A DNA stretch of 64,000 nt. Origin: Bog-473 sp963766995 (GTDB lineage Bacteria > Actinomycetota > Acidimicrobiia > Acidimicrobiales > RAAP-2). Shown piece after piece: positions 26,685-34,930 of the stretch. Position 1 is the first letter of the stretch; each line of letters starts with the position of its first letter. The DNA is taken from NCBI GenBank assembly GCA_963766995.1, contig CAVYCE010000001.1, forward strand, positions 744,001 through 808,000. The letters are read 5' to 3'. The notes under the pieces were generated by a model. It ran no database searches, was not told the DNA's origin, and saw only the letters and a list, made by a program, of their open reading frames with translations. The position numbers and the translations under genes are program-made.

Positions 26685-27503
26685 TCAGTGGCGAGCGAAG
26701 AAATCGATGAGATACGTGGCCACGACATCGGGATGGGTCACGATCCCGATATGGCCTGAGCCCATCACCTCTTGATATGCACAGTCGGGAATGATCCCGG
26801 CTGCCTGCCGGGCTTTTTCGGGCGGCGAGTCCACGTCATGTTCAAAGGCCAGTACCAGGCAAGGAACCGACATTTCGGGCCAGCGTGTCGTGCGCAATGG
26901 GTCGGTGGACCAAGCTAGGGCTGCCTCGTATTGGCCCAAGCGGCCCGGATTGGGCCACACCGGCATGTCGGCCGTGAATGAGAGCCAGGTGCTCACCACA
27001 TCGTCGTTTTGGATATCGGAGATGGGCAGGTAACGCAAGGTCTCGGTGGCATAGAAGAGCGGTGGCAGGTCGAAATCCAGCTGGGCCAGGTCACGCTCAA
27101 CGGTGGTGATGGCTACCTCCCATGCCGTGGGCTTGTTGGCACTGCCCATAAGCGCCGCCGAACGAATTCGCTCGGGATGATCAAGCACCATGGTCTCGGC
27201 AATCCATCCACCGAGCGAATGACCGGCCACCCGTACCGGGTCGTGCCAGCCGAGGTGGTCGAGCAACGCCACCGCATCGTTCGTCATCTGGTCCACCGAG
27301 TACGGAGCCGGGGGTGACGAGGACGGCTCGACACCTCGATTGTCGAAGGTGGCGACCGAATAGCCGGCGGCAACCAGCGCTGGCACCAAACTCAGATGCC
27401 AGGCCACGGCCGGCTGTCCGCACCCGGCAACAAGAAGAAGGGGCTCGCCATCTCCGGATACCTGATAGTTGAGCGTGACGTCGCCCAGAGTGACATCAGG
27501 CAT
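26685..27503 (-). CDS. Alpha/beta-fold hydrolase
   Basis: A 272-residue hydrolase with the oxyanion region LLVAGCGQPAVAWH, the nucleophile elbow VAGHSLGGWIAE (Ser near residue 95), an acidic residue after VLAFEHDVDSPP and the catalytic His in GSGHIGIVTHP. It resembles 3-oxoadipate enol-lactonase-like esterases. The ATG at 27503 overlaps the 3' end of the upstream threonine dehydratase-like gene by 8 bp, so the pair is co-transcribed. Substrate unknown. Confidence 0.87.
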   Translation of the reverse strand: MPDVTLGDVTLNYQVSGDGEPLLLVAGCGQPAVAWHLSLVPALVAAGYSVATFDNRGVEPSSSPPAPYSVDQMTNDAVALLDHLGWHDPVRVAGHSLGGWIAETMVLDHPERIRSAALMGSANKPTAWEVAITTVERDLAQLDFDLPPLFYATETLRYLPISDIQNDDVVSTWLSFTADMPVWPNPGRLGQYEAALAWSTDPLRTTRWPEMSVPCLVLAFEHDVDSPPEKARQAAGIIPDCAYQEVMGSGHIGIVTHPDVVATYLIDFFARH

Positions 27504-28455
27504 GCAGTACGTCCTCCAGCAACGCCGGTGCAATATTTCGTCCTGTCAACAACACCACCGTCTCCCGCCCATCCGTCGATGCAGGCAGCAGGCCCGCTCT
27601 CACCGCAGCCACTCCGACCGCACCGGCACCTTCGAGCACCAGCCCCATTTTGAGCGCGGCATAGCTCATGGCCGAGCGAATATCCGCCTCACTCACCGTC
27701 ATCACTTCGACGTGCTCGCGCAAGGAAATGTCAATGGTGATCGCGCCTGGCTCGAGATTCCCGGCCAGTCCATCAGCCAACGTCGGCTCCACGGTGATCG
27801 GCGCCGTATGACCTGCGGCCAACGCAGCCGTCACCGACGGGGAGGCCTCCGACTCGATGCCGATGACCCGCACGTCGCTGCCGGACATTCCGAGTGCCAC
27901 GCCGGCCAACAACCCGCCACCGCCGCAGGGGACCACCACCGTCCCCAAATTCGCGACTTGCTCCAACAGCTCACGGGCAATGGTGCCCTGCCCGGCGATC
28001 ACATCGGGATCGTTGTACGGCGAGACATACCGGCTACCGTCCCGCTCCATCAGTTCGAGTGCGTAGGCCTCGGCTTCACTGAAGCCCTCACCGTGGAGCA
28101 CGAGGCGCACGTCGAACTGCTGGAGGGCCGACACCTTGGCCGCGGAGGCGTGCTCGGGGACCACCACGGTGACCTCCGCTTTCAGCTTCGATGCCGCATA
28201 CGCCAGGCCGAGCCCGTGATTCCCGGCCGAGGCAGTCACCACGGCTCGTCCGGGATCGGTACGCAACGTGGCTGACACTGCGGCCAAGCCGCCACGGACC
28301 TTGAAGGCGCCGGTGGGCTGGAGGGTCTCGAGCTTCAGACTCACGCCAGTTCCCAGCTGTGGCGCTTGGACCACCGGTGTCACGGCCAGGTGTTGGCGAA
28401 CCACTTCCCACGCGGCGTCCAATTGGGCCGGCTGGGGTGGAAGGACAACGCGCAC
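27496..28455 (-). CDS. Threonine dehydratase-like PLP enzyme (fold type II)
   Basis: About 319 residues in the serine/threonine dehydratase and racemase group. The PLP Lys lies in TGAFKVRGG, the SAGNHGLGLA loop binds the substrate carboxylate, and CGGGGLLAG holds the cofactor phosphate. There is no C-terminal ACT regulatory domain, so a catabolic deaminase or racemase is more likely than the biosynthetic IlvA. The GTG at 28455 is preferred; an alternative at 28497 would overlap the divergent nagB gene. It is followed by an alpha/beta hydrolase on the same transcript. Confidence 0.87.
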   Translation of the reverse strand: MRVVLPPQPAQLDAAWEVVRQHLAVTPVVQAPQLGTGVSLKLETLQPTGAFKVRGGLAAVSATLRTDPGRAVVTASAGNHGLGLAYAASKLKAEVTVVVPEHASAAKVSALQQFDVRLVLHGEGFSEAEAYALELMERDGSRYVSPYNDPDVIAGQGTIARELLEQVANLGTVVVPCGGGGLLAGVALGMSGSDVRVIGIESEASPSVTAALAAGHTAPITVEPTLADGLAGNLEPGAITIDISLREHVEVMTVSEADIRSAMSYAALKMGLVLEGAGAVGVAAVRAGLLPASTDGRETVVLLTGRNIAPALLEDVLHA

Positions 28456-28495
28456 GTCGTCAGTCTGTCCCACTCCAAGCTGGCATGCTGAGCGC

Positions 28496-29272
28496 ATGAC
28501 GCCGACGTCCCCTGTTGCCTTCGGCCACGCTCAGGTGTACCTGCATCCAGACGTCTTCACCATGGCACGTGCTGCGGCCGACCAGACAGTGAACATCATG
28601 CGGGCAGCCGTGCGGGCAAAAGGCGTCGCGAACATCATGTTTGCTACCGGCAACTCGCAACTGGCCTTCATCGACATGCTGGTCGAGCACACAGACAATG
28701 TTCCATGGTCCGACACGGTGGTGTTTCACATGGACGAGTACGTGGGGGTTGGCCCCGATCACCCGGCGGGCTTCCAAAAATGGATCCGTGAACGCATTGT
28801 GCAACGGACGTCGCCACGAGCGGCCTATTACGTGGAGGGTCTGGGCGATCCACAGGCCCAATGCGACCGCTACACGAACCTCCTGGCCCAACATCCGCTC
28901 GACCTCTGCTGCCTCGGGATCGGAGAAAACGGGCATATAGCGTTCAACGATCCCTCTGTGGCTGACTTCGACGATCCGATGGACGTCAAGGTGGTCGAGC
29001 TTGATGGTCCCTGCCGGCAGCAGCAGGTCAACGAAGGGCACTTCGCCAGCCTCGATGCAGTGCCCACTCACGCCATCACGGTCACCATCCCCGCCCTCCT
29101 CCGAGCGGCACAGGTCATGGCCATCGTGCCCGAGTCACGCAAAGCCGAGCCTGTGGCCGCGGCTCTCACCGGCCCCATCAGTACGGCCTGCCCCGCCTCC
29201 GCACTGCGCACGATTGCGCATGCCTCCGTTCATCTCGAACCCGAGTCAGCACGCCTACTGCCGCAGCGATAG
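28496..29272 (+). CDS. nagB: Glucosamine-6-phosphate deaminase-like protein
   Basis: A 258-residue NagB-family enzyme that converts glucosamine 6-phosphate to fructose 6-phosphate and ammonia. The substrate loop FATGNSQLAFIDML, the catalytic-Asp region VFHMDEYVGV and the motif LGIGENGHIAFNDP are all conserved. The C-terminal TGPISTACPASAL matches the family. ATG at 28496 gives the normal length. A glycerophosphodiester phosphodiesterase begins 5 bp after its stop. No N-acetylglucosamine deacetylase gene is adjacent. Confidence 0.88.
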   Translation: MTPTSPVAFGHAQVYLHPDVFTMARAAADQTVNIMRAAVRAKGVANIMFATGNSQLAFIDMLVEHTDNVPWSDTVVFHMDEYVGVGPDHPAGFQKWIRERIVQRTSPRAAYYVEGLGDPQAQCDRYTNLLAQHPLDLCCLGIGENGHIAFNDPSVADFDDPMDVKVVELDGPCRQQQVNEGHFASLDAVPTHAITVTIPALLRAAQVMAIVPESRKAEPVAAALTGPISTACPASALRTIAHASVHLEPESARLLPQR

Positions 29273-29277
29273 TCCAA

Positions 29278-29982
29278 GTGGCTCTCCGACCTGTCGCCAT
29301 CGCCCACCGCGGCGATCCCCACTTGGCGAGAGAGAACACCATGCCGTCGTTCCAATCGGCCGTACGCCATGGGGCCGACATGGTGGAGATCGATCTCCGT
29401 CGCACTCGCGACGGCGTCATTGTGATCCTGCACGATCCAACGCTGACGCGACTTTGGGGGATCGACGCCTCAGTCTCCGATCTCGAGGTGTCGGAACTAC
29501 TGGCCATCGGGAGCGGCGATGAGCGCATTCCCACCTTCCAAGAGGTGCTCGACGATGTGCATCTGCCCCTCATGGTCGACTTCACCAAGCGGGAAGTGGT
29601 CGAGGGTGCTTTGCGAGATGTCATGGATGCCAAGGCCATGGAACGCTGCCTCTTCGTCACTGGGAACGTCGAGGCACTGCGCATGCTGCGCGCACTATCG
29701 CCTACTGCTCGCATTGGACTCACTTGGGTGGAAGAAGAGATGCCATCGAACGCGCTGCTCAGAGAGCTAGGTGCCGAATACTGGAACCCGATATTTAGGC
29801 GCGTCACTCCCGAGCGCGTCGACTCAATGCATGCCCTCGGCCTGAAGGTTTCCACCTGGACGGTCGATTCGAATGACGACATGCGTCACATGATCGATGC
29901 CGACGTCGACGCCATCGTCAGCAATCACATTGCCGACCTGGTCACGTTCCTCGACGACCGACCTACTCGACCTCAGCCTTGA
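29278..29982 (+). CDS. Glycerophosphodiester phosphodiesterase
   Basis: A 234-residue GDPD-domain TIM barrel that hydrolyses glycerophosphodiesters to glycerol 3-phosphate and an alcohol. The signature residues are AHRGDPHLARENTMPSF, VEIDLRRTRDGVIVILHDPT (metal-binding Glu/Asp and catalytic His) and the C-terminal WTVDS. There is no signal peptide, so the enzyme is probably cytosolic. GTG at 29278 starts 5 bp after nagB. The 3' end overlaps the convergent SRPBCC gene by 20 bp. Confidence 0.9.
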   Translation: MALRPVAIAHRGDPHLARENTMPSFQSAVRHGADMVEIDLRRTRDGVIVILHDPTLTRLWGIDASVSDLEVSELLAIGSGDERIPTFQEVLDDVHLPLMVDFTKREVVEGALRDVMDAKAMERCLFVTGNVEALRMLRALSPTARIGLTWVEEEMPSNALLRELGAEYWNPIFRRVTPERVDSMHALGLKVSTWTVDSNDDMRHMIDADVDAIVSNHIADLVTFLDDRPTRPQP

Positions 29983-30412
29983 CGCGGTCCAGAGTTGCCT
30001 GCATACCATCGCGGTTGGTCTTACCTCGAGCCCACCCCAGCAAGGCCCAGTAGAGGCGGAGCGGAGCGGTCCGGGCCAGTGCGAATGACTCGGTTACGTC
30101 GGTGGCATCACCAACTGGCGTGAGTCGGTAGCTCCACACGTTCAAAGGCTTGTCCTTGTTGCCGACCCCGAACGCGAATACCTGTTCCGGCACACATTCG
30201 GTCACCGTACAGGTGGTCCAATAGACCGGGCCGCGGCCGTTGCGCTTCACGTGACCACGGAATTTGGCCCCCACCGCTGGCCCAGTGGCTCCATCGACCC
30301 ACTCGGCTTCAAACGTCTCAGGGCTGTAGCGCCCGATCTTGGTGACATCGCTGACGAGGTCCCAGATTTTGGCGGGAGACGCATTCATGCGGACGGTAAC
30401 GGAATCTTGCAT
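29963..30412 (-). CDS. SRPBCC (polyketide cyclase/START-like) protein
   Basis: A 149-residue protein with the SRPBCC pattern: an initial strand (SVTVRMNASPAKIWDLVSDV), a central beta sheet with GAKFRGHVKRNGRG, and a C-terminal helix (ARGKTNRDGMQATLDRVKAE). The fold forms a hydrophobic pocket, and most bacterial members are uncharacterised. ATG at 30412 is chosen because it sets the first strand at the N-terminus; longer in-frame extensions exist but look non-native. It overlaps the GDPD gene tail to tail. Confidence 0.8.
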   Translation of the reverse strand: MQDSVTVRMNASPAKIWDLVSDVTKIGRYSPETFEAEWVDGATGPAVGAKFRGHVKRNGRGPVYWTTCTVTECVPEQVFAFGVGNKDKPLNVWSYRLTPVGDATDVTESFALARTAPLRLYWALLGWARGKTNRDGMQATLDRVKAEVE

Positions 30413-30757
30413 GGCCGACACCCTAGGCCTGTCAACCTTTGGCTCGCCCATACTTCGGAACGTTGGGGAGACTTGGTCTGGGTTCACCTTGAATGCGTAC
30501 TTTCGAGCGAGAAGGCATTTCTGGGGTCGCCGGGTTCGATCCACCGGGCCCGCTTCCGCTCGGGCATCGTCAGGCCGAGTTGCAATCAGGCGGGAAGATC
30601 CGACGGATCAGCATCGCTCGACTTGTCAGATTTGAAAATGTTTACCGAAGCGAAAACCCCGACATGTATCAAACCCAGCCAGATCAGGTTTTGGCCCAAC
30701 GCTTTCGAGCGAAGAATGCTCCGCTCCCACATCTGATGCAGTAGCTGTCGTTGAGTC
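30413..30757. other. Intergenic stretch with no recognised gene
   Basis: These 345 bp lie upstream of the SRPBCC gene and downstream of the hydrolase gene, both on the minus strand. Short frames on both strands have no recognisable product. A T-arm-like GGTTCGATCC near 30531-30540 does not extend into a tRNA fold. The sequence seems less G+C-rich than the flanks. I assign nothing here beyond a possible promoter for the SRPBCC gene. Confidence 0.4.
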
Positions 30758-31810
30758 CTACCCCACCGGAGGCGTGTGCTCCAACCAATGGTTGAGGAAG
30801 TCGATGGCACCTACTCCGTGCCATTGATGCTCACCTACGAAAATGTCGTGGGTCACTCTGTCGCGGGCGCCCTGTTGGTCGTAGACGATTCGGGTTCGTC
30901 GGAGCGACTCGGTGGCCGCGGCCACGGGGAACAAGTAGTCCTCCGTTCCAGATTCGATGAGAAGCGGCCGCGGGGCGATGAGCGCTGCCAAGTCCTCGTG
31001 CTCGAGTTTTCCGAGCATTCCGTGGACGATCTGGGAACCGCACATGTTCCATGGCATTTTGTGGCTCTCCTTCCACGAAGAGAAGTAACCGCTCACCACG
31101 GCCGCCGCCACCCGCTCGTCGTAGGCCGCAGTGAATAACGTCACTGTCCCTCCATATGACAGCCCAACCATGCCGATGCGAGCGGGGTCCACCAGCGGGT
31201 GCTCACTCAGCACGTCGAGGCAGCGCGCCAGGTCCCAGATGTTCTGGCTCAACGGGTTGACTCCGTTCATGGCGGAATGGACCAGGTTGGTGTCGCAGGC
31301 ATAGTGATCTTCGGGCTGCCAGTCGAATCGCTCGCCGAAACAGCGCAGGTCGGGCGCCAGCACCACATAGCCCTGTCGAACCAGCTGCAGCGCGTAGTCG
31401 CTGTTTGGCGCATTCGTGTGCTCGAGTCCCACTGCTTGCGACTTCCCTGGGCCGTGCCCATGGCAAGCCAGTACGGCGGCGCCGCGCTCGGTGCGACCTT
31501 CGGGGACCAACAGGTAGGCCGGCACTGACATGTCGAATTCGGTGTCGAATACAATTTTGTCGCGGCGGTACCCGTCGCAGAGGACCGATTCCAGTGTCTC
31601 CACATTCAGAGGGACCGGTGTGGGCATGTCTCCCAGCAGGTCGTGCAGGCGGGTGCGTCGGCCCTCCAGCCAGCGCGGAATGTCAGATGGGTTGTCCTCC
31701 GGCAGTGGGTCTTCGTGGACGGTGGCACCCAATCTGGAGACCCACTGGTACCACGATGAGTAGTTCCGCTCCGGAGGGGCGAAGACCAGACCCTGCTCGT
31801 CCGTGCTCAT
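30758..31810 (-). CDS. Alpha/beta hydrolase (dienelactone hydrolase/acetyl esterase-like)
   Basis: A 350-residue hydrolase with an N-terminal lid region of about 90 residues and a catalytic domain from about residue 90. The nucleophile elbow is GMVGLSYGGTVTLF, the acid follows PLLIESGTEDYLFP, and the catalytic His is in VGEHQWHGVGA. Overall it resembles the abhydrolase_7/acetyl-xylan-esterase group often found with sugar or plant-polymer catabolism. ATG at 31810 follows AAGGGAAG; a longer frame upstream has no family resemblance. It diverges from a TauD/TfdA dioxygenase gene (109 bp gap). Confidence 0.85.
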   Translation of the reverse strand: MSTDEQGLVFAPPERNYSSWYQWVSRLGATVHEDPLPEDNPSDIPRWLEGRRTRLHDLLGDMPTPVPLNVETLESVLCDGYRRDKIVFDTEFDMSVPAYLLVPEGRTERGAAVLACHGHGPGKSQAVGLEHTNAPNSDYALQLVRQGYVVLAPDLRCFGERFDWQPEDHYACDTNLVHSAMNGVNPLSQNIWDLARCLDVLSEHPLVDPARIGMVGLSYGGTVTLFTAAYDERVAAAVVSGYFSSWKESHKMPWNMCGSQIVHGMLGKLEHEDLAALIAPRPLLIESGTEDYLFPVAAATESLRRTRIVYDQQGARDRVTHDIFVGEHQWHGVGAIDFLNHWLEHTPPVG

Positions 31811-31919
31811 CCACTTCCCTTTCCTTGTCCACTGTTCTTCATCGACCGTGCAGTTCCAATGTAGGGGTACGCACCCTGTCCGTATTGAGTCGCTGCTCCA
31901 GGTCGGGCACAATTCGTCC

Positions 31920-32780
31920 GTGACCCTCGCCACCCGCCTCAACGTGCAGCCCATCTCCCCCACCATTGGGGCCGAGATTCTCGACATCGACATCTCGGTC
32001 CCGTTGGCGCCCGAGGTCGTGGCCGCCTTGCGAGACGCCCTCAATGCCCACCACGTGATCTATTTCCGGGATCAGTCCCTCTCTCCCGAGCAGCAAGCTG
32101 CATTCGCCCGACAGTTCGGTGAGGTCACCGAGGCCCACCCGGTGCTCCCCTCCATTGACGAGAGCAAGGAAGTACTGGCCATCGACGGCAGGGTCGACCG
32201 AGCCAGCTGGTGGCACACCGATGTCACCTTCACCGAGACGCCCGCTCTGGGTTCCATCCTCTACATGCTCGAATGCCCCGAAGTTGGCGGCGACACTATG
32301 TGGGCCAGCCTTCAGGATGCTTACGACGGGCTGGCGCCGGCCGTGCGGACCCTGTGCGACAGCCTGATTGCCATCCATTTCGATCCGTGGTTCGCCGCCG
32401 ACGTGGAAGCGAGGGGCGGATACGAGTGGAACGGAGTGTGGCGGGAGAAGCTCCTGCCTGCCTTGCACCCGGTCGTGCGCACCCATCCCGAGAACGGCCG
32501 CAATGGCCTCTTCGTCAACGGCCAGTTCACTCAATCCATCTTCGGACTGTCTAAGAATGAAAGCAACGCCATTCTCGAAATGCTCTACAAGCATTGCGTG
32601 CAGCCTGAGTACACCTGCCGCTTTCGCTGGAAGGCAGGGTCGGTGGCCTTCTGGGACAACCGGGCCACGCTGCACTACGCGCTGGACGACTACGGCACCG
32701 CACCTCGATACGCCCATCGGGTGACGCTGCGGGGCGACCGTCCCTTCGGCCCGTCCATGCCCGCCCCGACTGACGGCTGA
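31920..32780 (+). CDS. TauD/TfdA family Fe(II)/2-oxoglutarate dioxygenase
   Basis: A 286-residue dioxygenase. The iron ligands are the His and Asp of WWHTDVTF and the distal His of YAHRVTLRGDRP, whose Arg also binds 2-oxoglutarate. The family couples decarboxylation of 2-oxoglutarate to substrate hydroxylation (taurine, alkyl sulfates, 2,4-D and others). The N-terminus NVQPISPTIGAEILDIDIS is canonical, so the GTG at 31920 is preferred over upstream in-frame codons. No sulfonate transporter is adjacent, so the substrate is not assigned. Confidence 0.9.
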   Translation: MTLATRLNVQPISPTIGAEILDIDISVPLAPEVVAALRDALNAHHVIYFRDQSLSPEQQAAFARQFGEVTEAHPVLPSIDESKEVLAIDGRVDRASWWHTDVTFTETPALGSILYMLECPEVGGDTMWASLQDAYDGLAPAVRTLCDSLIAIHFDPWFAADVEARGGYEWNGVWREKLLPALHPVVRTHPENGRNGLFVNGQFTQSIFGLSKNESNAILEMLYKHCVQPEYTCRFRWKAGSVAFWDNRATLHYALDDYGTAPRYAHRVTLRGDRPFGPSMPAPTDG

Positions 32781-32791
32781 GTCTCGGATCG

Positions 32792-33376
32792 ATGCTGGCC
32801 GGGCTTCCGGCCGACGTGGGCGTGGCCGCGGCGGCATTCTTGGGTACCAACAGCGACAACGCGTTGGTGACCTTGGCCATGGTGGCCGCCGCTCCACCCG
32901 AGCGGGCTCGGCGTATCGCTGCTGGACAAATCCTGGGCTTCACCGCGCTCGTCATCGCCTCGGGCGCCACCGCCATCGCCCTCTTCGAGATCTCCCCGCG
33001 CTTGGTGGGTCTGCTGGGTTTGGTGCCGTTGATGCTGGGGCTACGTGGTTTATTCCTGCTCCGCCGTCATGAACAGCGCGACGTCACGCGCCGCGCCGTA
33101 GGTTCGGGCATCATTGCGGCCGCGCTGGTGACCATCGGTGCCGGGGGTGACAACTTGGCTGTGTATATCCCGCTGTTCAGAGTGGCCGGAGCGGAAAACA
33201 TTGCAGTCATCATCGGCGTCTTCGTGCTTGGTGAAGTCATCCTCACGCTGTTCGTGTTGCGCGTCGGACAGCACGAACGGGTACGACAAGTCGTGACCCG
33301 TGTGGGCACAGTGGGCGCGCCGCTGCTCTATTGCTGCATCGGTGTGCTGGTCCTATTGCGAGCCGGCACCATTTGA
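32792..33376 (+). CDS. CadD-like cadmium resistance transporter
   Basis: A 194-residue membrane protein with five or six hydrophobic helices. The repeated motifs FLGTNSDNALVTLAM near the N-terminus and TIGAGGDNLAVYIPLF in the second half, each with a conserved Asn-Asp or Asp-Asn pair, identify the CadD/LysE-like family that lowers cadmium or quaternary ammonium accumulation. It starts 11 bp after the dioxygenase stop. No metal-responsive regulator is adjacent, so the physiological substrate is uncertain. Confidence 0.82.
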   Translation: MLAGLPADVGVAAAAFLGTNSDNALVTLAMVAAAPPERARRIAAGQILGFTALVIASGATAIALFEISPRLVGLLGLVPLMLGLRGLFLLRRHEQRDVTRRAVGSGIIAAALVTIGAGGDNLAVYIPLFRVAGAENIAVIIGVFVLGEVILTLFVLRVGQHERVRQVVTRVGTVGAPLLYCCIGVLVLLRAGTI

Positions 33377-33380
33377 CGCG

Positions 33381-33863
33381 TTAGGCGGGGATAACCACCG
33401 CTGCTACCGCCTTGAGCTGAGTCAACGTGGCTTTGCCGCTGTTGTCCAAGAACTCGTAGGCAGTCTTGTTCTGGTCTACGAACAGGACGTCGAGCTTGCC
33501 AGTGCCATAGAGGGCACTCTTCCATTTGCTCGACACCGACGTGAAGTGGTCCTTAGGCACATCGAGCTTGGCGTCATTCTTAAGCTTGCTCTTGCCCAAA
33601 GGGGCCCGGGCAATCACGAAGGTCTTCTTGGTGACCGACGAGGTGTAGCTGCAGGTGCCGGCCGAGGCCACAAATCCGGGGCCCTTCTTGGCCGCTCCGT
33701 AGGAGCCGGCCGTGGCGAAGTTCAAAGGAGCCGGCGAAATGCACGGGAATCCCTTCGACGAGTCCACGCTGGCAGAGGCGGCGGTCGGCAAGACCACTGC
33801 TCCCAGGGTGAATGCGCCGGCCAGTAGGCCCGCGGCGAAACCAAACTTCGATCGCTTGTGCAT
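33381..33863 (-). CDS. Small secreted protein of unknown function
   Basis: A 160-residue protein with a clear signal peptide (KFGFAAGLLAGAFTLGAVVLP, cut near ASASVD). The mature part has two cysteines (GFPCISP, AGTCSYTS) and many Lys residues. No family was recognised. GGGAGA before the ATG at 33863 supports this start over an upstream in-frame codon. It converges closely on the CadD-like gene (4 bp between stops). Confidence 0.65.
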   Translation of the reverse strand: MHKRSKFGFAAGLLAGAFTLGAVVLPTAASASVDSSKGFPCISPAPLNFATAGSYGAAKKGPGFVASAGTCSYTSSVTKKTFVIARAPLGKSKLKNDAKLDVPKDHFTSVSSKWKSALYGTGKLDVLFVDQNKTAYEFLDNSGKATLTQLKAVAAVVIPA

Positions 33864-34217
33864 CGGCTCTCCCATTAGCTCGAATGTCCTACGCCACACT
33901 CTAGATGTGATTCCCGTCGTCGTTGAAAGTGTCAAGCCGAGGCCGGGACGTGGCCCAGTGAGCAGCCTTCGTCATGAAAAGGTCCTTGTAGACGAACTCT
34001 TGAGGGATCGTGCATGTGAACCGCTCGACCACCCCCCGATCCGAGTCCCACGGGCCCCATCTTTCGGTGAGCGATTCCCGGGCGGTTGAGCACCCATTGA
34101 TGCTCGTTGGTCGCGTGACAAATGAGAACAGGGGCGTGAACAGCACCGAGTGGCTGTCGGGCGAACCGGACGCTCTCTGCCCTTGATAGAGGCCGAGTTG
34201 GTGACCTCGAACCGCCG
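33864..34217. other. Stretch without an assignable gene
   Basis: These 354 bp separate two minus-strand genes. A minus-strand frame covers 33901-34341 and overlaps the downstream membrane-protein gene, but its composition (many Arg, Ser, Cys) is not protein-like over most of its length. Only its last 50 residues look plausible. A decayed gene is possible. Nothing is assigned. Confidence 0.35.
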
Positions 34218-34754
34218 TCAGGCAAGCGAGCTTTCGGAGGCATCCAGTCCAGGGGTGCTTGCGGACCCGTGACGTGGGCGAACTGGGGCTACACGAACGA
34301 GAGCGTTGTAGGTGACAAGTCCAATGGCCACGTGCATGCACATCAGCACAGCGACCGCTTTAGCCGGTTGGCCTTGCTTGAGGATGTAGACGTCAGGCAA
34401 TAACAAAACCAGCGTGACAGCAATCGCCAGTCTGAAGAAGAGCCAGCGCGGAGCAGAGGTGACGCGAGTCACGATGGGCCAGGACAGGCAGGCGATGAAG
34501 ACACCGATGATGGTCAGCTTGGCGTAGTCGCTGAACTGAAAATGCGAGTATCCCTGGGTTGAGGGGAACAGGGATGTTCCAAGGGCCACCAGGGCGACAT
34601 CAACTGCGAGGGAACCGCCCAAGGAAACCAGCGTGCCCAAAAGAACTCGAACTTTGGATGGATACCGATGAGTCGGCGAGAAATCCACCTTTATCAAATC
34701 GAGGATCCTTTCGAGTACGGAACTACTCACCACGGTGCCTCTTGTTCCTTTCAT
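34218..34754 (-). CDS. Four-helix membrane protein (DUF6069-like)
   Basis: About 178 residues with four hydrophobic helices, near VLLGTLVSLGGSLAVDVALVAL, LTIIGVFIACLSWPIV, RLAIAVTLVLLLPDVY and AVAVLMCMHVAIGLVTYNAL. The arrangement and the late Met-His pair resemble DUF6069 proteins of actinobacteria, which have no known function. The start is uncertain: ATG at 34754, GTG about 21 bp downstream, or earlier ATGs at 34799 and 34820. It lies between a secreted protein and a two-component system and belongs clearly to neither. Confidence 0.6.
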   Translation of the reverse strand: MKGTRGTVVSSSVLERILDLIKVDFSPTHRYPSKVRVLLGTLVSLGGSLAVDVALVALGTSLFPSTQGYSHFQFSDYAKLTIIGVFIACLSWPIVTRVTSAPRWLFFRLAIAVTLVLLLPDVYILKQGQPAKAVAVLMCMHVAIGLVTYNALVRVAPVRPRHGSASTPGLDASESSLA

Positions 34755-34930
34755 CAAATCGAGTCGCCACCTAGGCGTTGGGTCGACGCTCCACCTCATG
34801 GCAGCGTAGGGATCGACCATGACGCCAACATGAAGACACCGGATTCAGCAGGAGCCATGCACCGAAGCAGCCGGACGGTGCCTCCAGGCATCCACAGTCC
34901 GGCATCTGACTGCCCCGGTCATTGGTCCGC

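Noticed and set aside
30520..30560. tRNA-like T-arm (GGTTCGATCC) on the plus strand
   Set aside because: The five-base T-stem does not pair correctly, and no acceptor, D-arm or anticodon arm can be built from the 60 bases before it on either strand.
33901..34341. 146-codon minus-strand frame between two membrane/secreted protein genes
   Set aside because: Mostly non-protein-like composition and overlap with the membrane-protein gene; only its last part looks plausible.
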